This document shows, one piece after another, positions 54,502 to 60,968 of a stretch of 64,000 bases of DNA; the stretch's first letter is position 1; every line of letters begins with the position of its first letter. The DNA is from an uncultured Ruminococcus sp. Lineage in GTDB: Bacteria; Bacillota; Clostridia; Oscillospirales; Ruminococcaceae. The notes beneath the pieces were generated by a model, which did not search any database, was not told where the DNA came from, and saw nothing but the letters and a program-made list of their open reading frames with translations. The stretch covers positions 62,001 to 126,000 of the forward strand of contig CADAES010000006.1 of assembly GCA_902786975.1 (NCBI GenBank), in the 5' to 3' direction. A program made the translations under genes and the position numbers.

Positions 54502-54530
54502 ATTATATCATATTTCATATCAAATTGCAA
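54502..54530 (-). promoter_or_regulatory. Promoter of the FIST-GGDEF/flavodiiron operon
   Basis: TTGCAA (54530-54525), 17-base spacer, TATAAT (54507-54502). Confidence 0.75.
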
Positions 54531-54550
54531 TAGATTTTAATAAAAAAGCA

Positions 54551-54581
54551 CAAAAAAATCTCCGCAAAATTGCGGAGATTT
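54551..54581 (-). terminator. Terminator of the yjbR-like transcript
   Basis: The 11-bp stem AAATCTCCGCA / TGCGGAGATTT followed by TTTTTGTG on the minus strand. Confidence 0.85.
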
Positions 54582-54652
54582 GGTAAAATGTTTTGACACT
54601 GTTCATTTCTCAAAAGTGAGGTCACGGGTTTTCCGATGACGAAAAGCCCGCT

Positions 54653-55024
54653 TTATTTCTTCTTTTTGAGCTTCGGTGCGGTCATATCAAAGCTTTGCTC
54701 GATAAGTCCGCAGACCGTTTCAAGCGGCACGCTGCCGTCGAGCAGTATCGTCAGCCAATGGTTTTTATTCATATGATAGCCTTTGAAAAAGCCCTGCTGG
54801 TGCGAGAGAAAGTCTATCTCCAGCGTATCGCACTTGACATTTATTATGTCGATGATCTCGTCGCCGTCAAGTCCGAGCACCGAGCGTCTGACCTTCATAA
54901 GTATCGCATACCATTTCTTGTTGCTTTGGTGGCGAAGCACGACGTCGTCGGGAGTTTTCGCCCACAGGCTCTCAGGGGTGCTGCCGTAGGTGTCCAGCGC
55001 CCATTTTAAGACCTTATCTCTCAT
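54653..55024 (-). CDS. MmcQ/YjbR family protein
   Basis: A 123-residue soluble protein of the MmcQ/YjbR (CyaY-like fold) family. Typical features are the opening WALDTYGSTPE-LW, VLRHQSNKKWYAILMKV, and the end HMNKNHWLTILLDG with GYHMNKNHW-type pattern. Members are sometimes called DNA-binding but the function is not settled. Its start lies 1 base after the stop of the AsnB-like gene, so both are one transcript. Confidence 0.88.
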   Translation of the reverse strand: MRDKVLKWALDTYGSTPESLWAKTPDDVVLRHQSNKKWYAILMKVRRSVLGLDGDEIIDIINVKCDTLEIDFLSHQQGFFKGYHMNKNHWLTILLDGSVPLETVCGLIEQSFDMTAPKLKKKK

Positions 55025-55025
55025 A

Positions 55026-56558
55026 TCAGCGCTTTACAAAGTATTCCTCATACCAGACAAGGAACGTGTATATTGTCCAAATCTTTCTCCAGTTGTCCGA
55101 ATTGCCGCCGACATAGTCGCTGTAGATAGCCTTTATTTCGTCAACGTTGAAGAACTTTTCTGCAATATCGCTGTCAAACAGCCTTCTCACATCGGCGTTG
55201 TAATTCTCGTCTGCGAGCCAGATACGTATCGGCACGATAAAGCCGAGCTTCTTGCGGAATGCTATCTCCTCGGGCAGAACCTTTGCGGCAGCTGTTCTGA
55301 AAGCGACCTTGTTCTGCTCCTCGTTCACCTTGAAGCGTGACGGCAGGCGTGAAGCGATATCGAACACTCTCCTGTCGGTCAGCGGCATTCTTATCTCCAA
55401 GCCTGCTGCTGTGCTCATCTTATGTACGTTGAGGTAGATATCGCCCTCGAGCCAGATCTGGATATCGACGTCGCTCATCTTTGTCAGCGGGTCAAGTCCC
55501 TCTGTTTCCTCGTAGATGTGCTTTACAAGGTCGATAGGCAGGACGTTCTCGTTATAGCTTTTGAGGATGCGCTTTTTCTCGTCCTCCTTCATTATGTTGG
55601 TGTTGCCGACATAGAAGGTCTTTAGGTTGTCGCCGTATCTCTCGGCGTTGCGGTACATATTGTAGCCGCCGAAGAACTCGTCTGCGCCTTCTCCCGAATA
55701 GCAAAGCTTGGTGTGCTTTGCGGTCGCCTGACAGGCAATGGCAAAAGCTATCGCAGAAGCGTCACCGAGCGGCTGCTCCATATTGTACATAACATAGGGC
55801 ACGATATCGAAGTAATCCTTTGGCGTGATAAGGCATCTTGAATTGCCTCTGCCGAGGATATCAGCGGTCTGCTTTGCAAGCCCGGACTCGTCAAATCTCT
55901 CGTCGTCGTAGCCGCAGGAATCGGACATCTGCGCATCGCTCATCGCAAGGACATAGCTTGAATCCACTCCGCCCGAAAGGAACGACTCGGCAGTTTCGTC
56001 GTCGGTCTTGACCTCTTTCATCATCTGCTGTACGGTCGAGTGTATCTCGTCAGCCCAATCCTCCAGCGACCTGCTCTCGTCGGGCTTGAACTCCGGCTTC
56101 CAGTAGCGTGTTATCTCAAGCTTTCCGTTCTCGAATTCGAGATAACAGCCCGGCATAAGCTTTTTGAGCCCCTTGAAAAACGTATCCTCGCCTGCAACGT
56201 ATGTCAGAGACATATATATTTGCAGCATATCTGCGTTTATCTCTTTTTTGAAGCCGTCACGTGCGATGATATCACGGATATTCACCCCGCACAGCAGTCT
56301 GCCGTCGTCGGTGAGATAGTAATAGTACGGCTTTGTGCCAAACTGATCACGCACGCAGAAAAGCTTTTCGCCGTCCTTTATGCAGAATGCGAACATTCCG
56401 TAAAGGTGGTCGGGCAGAGCGTTGCCCCACTTTTCGTAGCCCTTTAAAAGGATCTGCTTTTCCCTTTCCTCACGGGAAAGATCGCCGGGCAGCCCGAGCT
56501 CTTTGCACAGCGCCTCGTGGTTGCGGATATGTCCGATGTATTCAATAAGTTCTGTCAT
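55026..56558 (-). CDS. Asparagine-synthetase-like protein lacking the N-terminal nucleophile
   Basis: A 510-residue AsnB homologue. The synthetase half is intact: the PP-loop SFLSGGVDSSYVLAM, YSGEGADEFFGGYN, and DRRVFDIASRLPSRFK. The glutaminase half is shortened: it starts MTELIEYIGHIRNHEALCKE, aligning to the middle of that domain, and the usual MCGI start with its Cys nucleophile plus roughly 70 residues are missing, while LLKGYEKWGNALPDHLYG and RDQFGTKPYYYY are present. A proper ribosome site (GAGGTG) and promoter show the short form is the real start. It may use ammonia, or adenylate another substrate. Confidence 0.85.
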   Translation of the reverse strand: MTELIEYIGHIRNHEALCKELGLPGDLSREEREKQILLKGYEKWGNALPDHLYGMFAFCIKDGEKLFCVRDQFGTKPYYYYLTDDGRLLCGVNIRDIIARDGFKKEINADMLQIYMSLTYVAGEDTFFKGLKKLMPGCYLEFENGKLEITRYWKPEFKPDESRSLEDWADEIHSTVQQMMKEVKTDDETAESFLSGGVDSSYVLAMSDAQMSDSCGYDDERFDESGLAKQTADILGRGNSRCLITPKDYFDIVPYVMYNMEQPLGDASAIAFAIACQATAKHTKLCYSGEGADEFFGGYNMYRNAERYGDNLKTFYVGNTNIMKEDEKKRILKSYNENVLPIDLVKHIYEETEGLDPLTKMSDVDIQIWLEGDIYLNVHKMSTAAGLEIRMPLTDRRVFDIASRLPSRFKVNEEQNKVAFRTAAAKVLPEEIAFRKKLGFIVPIRIWLADENYNADVRRLFDSDIAEKFFNVDEIKAIYSDYVGGNSDNWRKIWTIYTFLVWYEEYFVKR

Positions 56559-56589
56559 AACAACACCTCGCTAATAGATTTCAGCATTA

Positions 56590-56618
56590 AGTATAACACA
56601 AACCGGCGCAAAAATCAA
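56590..56618 (-). promoter_or_regulatory. Promoter of the AsnB-like/yjbR operon
   Basis: TTGATT (56618-56613), 17-base spacer, extended -10 TATACT (56595-56590). Confidence 0.7.
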
Positions 56619-56644
56619 GTTTTGTCCGAGCGCAAATTGCGACA

Positions 56645-56672
56645 AAAAAGCCGCCCCGTTCACCAGGGCGGT
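56645..56672 (-). terminator. Terminator of the Thr-rich lipoprotein operon
   Basis: The stem ACCGCCC / GGGGCGGC followed on the minus strand by TTTTTTGTC. Confidence 0.8.
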
Positions 56673-56684
56673 CAGGATTAGTTA

Positions 56685-57761
56685 TCAGTATTTCAGGCTC
56701 TCGGCACGCATAAAGCCGATCTTTGATTTTTTGCCGTCGGGGCTGTACAGATTCACCTGACACCATATCGGTCCTCGTGCTCCTGACATCGACTCGCCGA
56801 CCCACACTGTTTCGCCCTTTTTCACATTCCAGATGACCGGCGAATTTTCACTGCATATCAGATAAATAGGCTGATTATTCACAGTGACAGTGGCTTTCTT
56901 TCCGAATTTGCCGTTATATTTGCCGCCTACCGTCAGCGATGCGTGTGTACATTTGCAGTTTATTGCCGAAGCATCAATATACTTTCCCTGTTTATCTTTT
57001 AGAGCTGAAAGCTGCTTTTGACTGTCAAAACTCAGCCGTACGGATTGTCCGTCTACAACAGATTGGCTGTAATTATAGTCACCCCATACTTCTATCGCAC
57101 CGAGACATTCTATCTTTGTCAGCAATCCCTTGAATGTATCACCCACATAGGCATTATCGCCGATAAGTCCGCCCGGTAAGACATTTATGCCTATATAATC
57201 ATGCCCTTCATCAAAAGCTCCCTTTATACTATCAGCATCACTCAGACCATTGTATACAAGAAATACATGGGGAAAATAATCACTTGTAACTCCAAAATGA
57301 TCGCCCTCTTTTCCAGCCCTGTAATTTTTCCCGATTATAGCTTTGAGCTGTGCCGTAGTCATCTCTGCAAGCTCGGTCGCAGGGATTATCCTTATGTTCT
57401 TCTTTTTTTCAGCCGCTTTTGTTGTGGCTTTTGTTGTCGCCTTGGTCGTAGCTTTTGTCGTCGTAGTCTTTGCCTTAGTGGTCGTGGTCGTTGTGGTCTC
57501 GCTGTCCTCGTGCCAATGTCCGCGCTCAACGTCATCGGGCGGTATTTCGGAAGGTCGGCGTTCTTCGCCTTTCGTCGTGGTTGCTTTTATTGTCGTGGTT
57601 GTGTCTATCACACCGGTTTCTTTTTCTGTGGTGGTCTGCTGTGTGGTGGTTTCAGTCGTGGTCTCCTGCTTGTCCTCGGTCTTGTTATCGCCGCCGCAGG
57701 ACGCAAGCGAGAGCGCCATTGTAAGTGCAGTCAGTGCACACAGTATCTTTGTTTTCTTCAT
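56685..57761 (-). CDS. Thr-rich lipoprotein, unknown function
   Basis: A 358-residue exported protein I do not recognise. The signal ends LSLASC, a good lipobox. Residues 30-125 are a Thr/Lys stalk (TTTTTTTKAKTTTTKATTKA) like those of the SGNH lipoproteins. The globular part has two pieces: residues 130-280 (ELAEMTTAQLKAIIGKNY, then a segment about binding and dynamics of unknown type) and a C-terminal SH3b-like end (PVIWNVKKGETVWVGESM, WCQVNLYSPDGKKSKIGFM). The ATG at 57761 follows GGGGGG. The next gene upstream ends 17 bases earlier, so the two form an operon. Confidence 0.75.
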   Translation of the reverse strand: MKKTKILCALTALTMALSLASCGGDNKTEDKQETTTETTTQQTTTEKETGVIDTTTTIKATTTKGEERRPSEIPPDDVERGHWHEDSETTTTTTTKAKTTTTKATTKATTKATTKAAEKKKNIRIIPATELAEMTTAQLKAIIGKNYRAGKEGDHFGVTSDYFPHVFLVYNGLSDADSIKGAFDEGHDYIGINVLPGGLIGDNAYVGDTFKGLLTKIECLGAIEVWGDYNYSQSVVDGQSVRLSFDSQKQLSALKDKQGKYIDASAINCKCTHASLTVGGKYNGKFGKKATVTVNNQPIYLICSENSPVIWNVKKGETVWVGESMSGARGPIWCQVNLYSPDGKKSKIGFMRAESLKY

Positions 57762-57778
57762 TAACCGTACCCCCCTCA

Positions 57779-58426
57779 TCAGTCAAGCCATTCAACATCG
57801 GTGACATACATTACCTCGCAGGCGCCGTCACCGGTATCGGTCCTTGTGGTGCTGGAATGCCACCAGTACGTTTCGCCGTTTGACTTTTCAGCGTCAACAT
57901 CGACAAGGTAGCCTTTCAGCCTTATGTGGTCGCCGCGCCGTATCTTTTTGACCTTATCCTTAATGGTCGAGCTGGACGGGAGCAGGTGTGTATTTGCTGA
58001 ATGCTCGTTGACATACGATGTCCCGCCGACAGGCGCCAGCACCGAAACGTCGTCTACGTGCCACGAGTACCAGCGTCCCGACTGCGACCAGTTGAAATCT
58101 ATCTTCTTGTTGTATTGTGCGACTTTGCCCCAGGCAAGTGCGGCATCGAGCGGAGACATCTTGTCAGCAAAGCTCGAACCGTCATAGGCTTTTGTATGTA
58201 CGACAAGCGCCTCTATCTCGTAGGTGTATTTGTAGGTTATCGTAACGTTGTAGCCGTCAACGGTCTTGGTAGTGTTGCCCGTCGTTTCTTCCTGTACAGG
58301 CTCGCCGATCCCGGGGATCGCCCTGCGCACGCCGTTTTTCTGAACAAAGTACCACACAACCAGCCCGACAAGCAAAACAGCTATCGTAATGGCTATCACA
58401 CGTTTGAGAACTTTCTTCTTGGACAT
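57779..58426 (-). CDS. Membrane-anchored extracellular protein, unknown function
   Basis: A 215-residue protein with one N-terminal helix (about residues 9-29, VIAITIAVLLVGLVVWYFV) and an outer domain. That domain has a recognisable conserved look, with EHSANTHLLPSSSTIKDKVK, RRGDHIRLKGYLVDVDAE, the aromatic ETYWWHSSTTRTDTGDGAC and the end EVMYVTDVEW, but I cannot name the family. The pattern GDHIRLKGYLV suggests an OB-like barrel. The ATG at 58426 follows GGAGGTG and a consensus promoter. It is transcribed with the Thr-rich lipoprotein. Confidence 0.7.
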   Translation of the reverse strand: MSKKKVLKRVIAITIAVLLVGLVVWYFVQKNGVRRAIPGIGEPVQEETTGNTTKTVDGYNVTITYKYTYEIEALVVHTKAYDGSSFADKMSPLDAALAWGKVAQYNKKIDFNWSQSGRWYSWHVDDVSVLAPVGGTSYVNEHSANTHLLPSSSTIKDKVKKIRRGDHIRLKGYLVDVDAEKSNGETYWWHSSTTRTDTGDGACEVMYVTDVEWLD

Positions 58427-58457
58427 AGCCTCACCTCCGCAAATACTTTCTGATGAT

Positions 58458-58486
58458 ATTATACTACTTATCCGCACAAAAATCAA
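58458..58486 (-). promoter_or_regulatory. Promoter of the two-gene exported protein operon
   Basis: TTGATT (58486-58481), 17-base spacer, TATAAT (58463-58458). Confidence 0.7.
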
Positions 58487-58635
58487 TACAGAATAAAAAA
58501 GCGCCCTCTGCGCCTGCAAACGCACTCTGAGCTATCCGCTATTCGCTCTGATCTGTAAAATGAGTCCTTGATATGTCATAAACGAGGCAACAACAGAGGC
58601 CTCTGAACAAAGTCCGACCCCGAGCATCACAAAAA

Positions 58636-58668
58636 AATATCCCCCGCTCAATACTGAGCAAGGGATAT
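58636..58668 (-). terminator. Hairpin terminator within the integrase remnant region
   Basis: ATATCCC / GGGGATAT with an inner GCTCA/TGAGC stem, followed by TTTTTTGTG on the minus strand. Confidence 0.7.
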
Positions 58669-58688
58669 GCGTGGTGCACGCTGTGCAC

Positions 58689-58712
58689 TGGCTGGGGTGG
58701 AAGGATTCAAAC
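58689..58712 (-). other. tRNA 3'-end-like scar, possible attachment site
   Basis: On the minus strand TTTGAATCCTTCCACCCCAG followed by CCA resembles the T-loop and acceptor end of a tRNA. The matching 5' half of the T-stem is missing (AGATG does not pair with CCTTC) and there is no tRNA body. Tyrosine recombinases often use tRNA 3' ends, and the integrase frame breaks here. Confidence 0.45.
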
Positions 58713-59012
58713 ATCTTTAACACCGATTTGAACAGACAATAAGCATTTTTAACATATTTCGGACTTGCCCTTTTGCTTTCAATGCTTATTGCACGCTGAA
58801 TGTCAATTGGTCTAAGGTCGCACAGCCTTGTTTTCTGCAAGCACCTAAACGCATTCTCCGCAAGAATAATGTAGGTGCGTATCGTTGTCGGCTGGATAAT
58901 GCCAACCCGAGTTTCAATGTAATACCTCGTTGCATCTTTTAATGCTGTGGTATCATCGAGCATGGCATTCTTGCCGTCGAGAAAATCCTGAGCCAGTTTC
59001 AATGCTTTTTAT

Positions 59013-59020
59013 GCTACAAT
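59013..59020 (+). promoter_or_regulatory. Extended -10 promoter upstream of the sigma factor
   Basis: TGC-TACAAT, with no clear -35. The 225 bases to the sigma gene also contain TAACC at about 59051, which could be part of an ECF-type promoter, but I see no clean -10 partner. Confidence 0.4.
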
Positions 59021-59119
59021 ATACTCAATTTTTCCGGGCGAAAAAAATGCTAACCTCACAGCGATTTTTTCATCTTAATAATAGAGGGGAAAAACGTGAG
59101 ACCTGAAGGTGTGATGTAA

Positions 59120-59299
59120 ATGGAACTCAGCGAACTGATACGGCAGGTGCTTGTGCAGATGTTCAAAAACAGCCTGAAAAGCAAAGATGCTCTTGAAAAA
59201 GTAGATAATAATGTTTTATACTATATAGGAAAGGTGTGTGATAACAATGAACAAGGCAAAGCTTGCCGAAACGGTGACGGCGGCACAGTCGGGAGATAA
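59120..59299 (+). CDS. Possible 59-residue leader peptide or small protein
   Basis: A short frame starting MELSELIRQVLVQMFKNSLK follows GAAGGTG at 9 bases. It is helical in look and overlaps the start of the sigma factor gene by about 50 bases in another frame. It may be a small regulator coupled to the sigma gene, or chance. Confidence 0.35.
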   Translation: MELSELIRQVLVQMFKNSLKSKDALEKVDNNVLYYIGKVCDNNEQGKACRNGDGGTVGR

Positions 59300-60968
59300 G
59301 GACGCAGTAGAAAAGCTGTACCGGCAGTACCGTGAACGGATATGGTTCTTTGTGTGCAAAAACGTATCCTCAAAGCAGGCTGCCGAGGACATCGTTTCGG
59401 ACACCTTTCTGACTGCTGTCGAAAAGCTCCCGGAGCTTCGCTGTGCCGATGCGTTCGGCTCGTGGCTTTATTCTATCGCCTACACCAAATGTATGGCTCA
59501 CCTCAATTCCGAATCGGAGATAGCTCGGTTCGATACCGATGACGAACTTGAAGCGAGCATTGAAAACAGCCGGCTCAGCGAACCCGTACAGCTTCCGGGC
59601 GACTATATCGAGAACGAACAGACAAAGCGGCTGCTGCGTGAGGCGATAGACAGCCTCAAGCCCCAGACACGCTCTCTGATAATAATGTACTATTTTGAGG
59701 AAATGAGCGTTGCCGAGGTCGCACAGGTGCTCGGTATCAAAAACAATGCCGCAAAGCAAAGGCTGTTTGCCGCACGCAAAAAGCTCGCATCAAAGCTGAA
59801 AAAGCTGTGCAGCAACGGGAGCAGCCTGTGTGTCGTTCCGCTGGGTGCAGTACTGAACGCATCGCTTGACAGCACTGCCGCATCGGCAAAGGCATCGGGT
59901 GCGGCGGTCAAAGCAGGACTTACCGCAAAGCTTGCAGCTGCCGGCATAGCAGCGGCAGTCGCTGTCGGCATACCTCTGGCACTTGTCAACAGTGACAGCA
60001 AGGGCGATTACCGTCCCGATAACAGCATAGTTTCACAGGACATAGATCTTGAAAAGGAAGCCGAAAAACTGCTGAAGGAGATCAGCGGAAAAAGCTTTTC
60101 CTATCGCTTTGAGACCTGTCCCGCTATGGAGCTGGTGACCGACAGCAGCTCTGTGAGCAGTGTACTTGTCCAGACAAAGCGAAACTCTGTCGAGCAGGGA
60201 CAGATGTATGACTACGGGCTTTCGGAGTTTTTTCTGAAATACAAGTATCTGTGGAGCGTATCGCAAAAGGACAGCAGCGTTGTGCAGGGTGTGGTTTGTA
60301 TGACTCAATGGTACACCGATCCCGAAAGGGAGATCAGGCTATATTGTTCCGCCGCTCAGAAAGGCGAGAACTCTGCATACAAGCTCTACCTGCCGGTATC
60401 AAACTCTGACCGCTTCATCTGCATCGAGCTGACCGACCCCGATAAGGGCAGATATCTGCTTGACGACATGGGTTCACACCGTGTTAAAGGCAGCGACCAT
60501 GTGAGCGAACTGTTTGAAACCCTTGATGACCGATCGCTTGAGGTATCATACGAAGGCAGTGACGGAAAAGTGAGCTTTGAAGCCTACCGTCTCGGCGAAA
60601 ACAAGTTCGGCATAACGCTGAGACCCGATGTGAATATCCTTCAGGACACCGACGGTATGTTCTGCACTGTCGAGGTACTGCGAAGGGAAACAGGCGAAAG
60701 TGCTGCCTGTCCGGTCAAGACAGACGCAAAACAGTTCACAGCAGGCAGCGGTGAAGGCTTTATTATTGAATACACCAACGATCCCAAGGCTGACTTTGAA
60801 AGGAATATAGAGATATCTGATGTGCCCGACGACTGCGACAGTATAACGGTGAGCGTCAGCTGCAAACGCAGCAGTGATCCGAACGGCAGCACGGCTGACC
60901 ACACCGTCAGATTTACCGCAGACATCTCGGGAGCAAGGAAAACGAAAGGACAAAAGCAAGATATATGA
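59247..60968 (+). CDS. ECF-like sigma factor fused to a membrane anchor and ectodomain
   Basis: A 573-residue protein. Residues 1-190 are a sigma-70 group 4 factor: region 2 (DAVEKLYRQYRERIWFFVCK, EDIVSDTFLTAVEKL) and region 4 with the helix-turn-helix MSVAEVAQVLGIKNNAAKQR. A Ser/Ala-rich linker and one helix (about 226-246, AAAGIAAAVAVGIPLALV) follow, then about 320 outer residues of unknown fold ending in a Ser/Thr-rich region. The sensor and the sigma are thus one chain, where most systems use a separate anti-sigma. The ATG at 59247 is preferred to GTG 59238. The stop overlaps the permease start. Confidence 0.88.
   Translation: MNKAKLAETVTAAQSGDKDAVEKLYRQYRERIWFFVCKNVSSKQAAEDIVSDTFLTAVEKLPELRCADAFGSWLYSIAYTKCMAHLNSESEIARFDTDDELEASIENSRLSEPVQLPGDYIENEQTKRLLREAIDSLKPQTRSLIIMYYFEEMSVAEVAQVLGIKNNAAKQRLFAARKKLASKLKKLCSNGSSLCVVPLGAVLNASLDSTAASAKASGAAVKAGLTAKLAAAGIAAAVAVGIPLALVNSDSKGDYRPDNSIVSQDIDLEKEAEKLLKEISGKSFSYRFETCPAMELVTDSSSVSSVLVQTKRNSVEQGQMYDYGLSEFFLKYKYLWSVSQKDSSVVQGVVCMTQWYTDPEREIRLYCSAAQKGENSAYKLYLPVSNSDRFICIELTDPDKGRYLLDDMGSHRVKGSDHVSELFETLDDRSLEVSYEGSDGKVSFEAYRLGENKFGITLRPDVNILQDTDGMFCTVEVLRRETGESAACPVKTDAKQFTAGSGEGFIIEYTNDPKADFERNIEISDVPDDCDSITVSVSCKRSSDPNGSTADHTVRFTADISGARKTKGQKQDI

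Larger units (their letters stand above)
58532..59002 (-). pseudogene. Tyrosine recombinase (integrase) remnant
   Basis: The first 100 of 156 residues resemble the SAM-like core-binding domain of phage-type integrases: TRVGIIQPTTIRTYIILAEN, LRPIDIQRAISIESKR, and SPKYVKNAYCLFKSVLKMF. The catalytic domain with its Arg-His-Arg-Tyr residues is absent. After LKMFES the frame runs into unrelated DNA, and the junction coincides with a tRNA 3'-end-like sequence. The start is doubtful (TTG at 59002, with a stop three codons upstream), so the 5' end is probably lost as well. Confidence 0.7.

Noticed and set aside
58689..58712. A functional tRNA gene
   Set aside because: Only an acceptor/T-loop-like 3' end exists; there are no D or anticodon arms.
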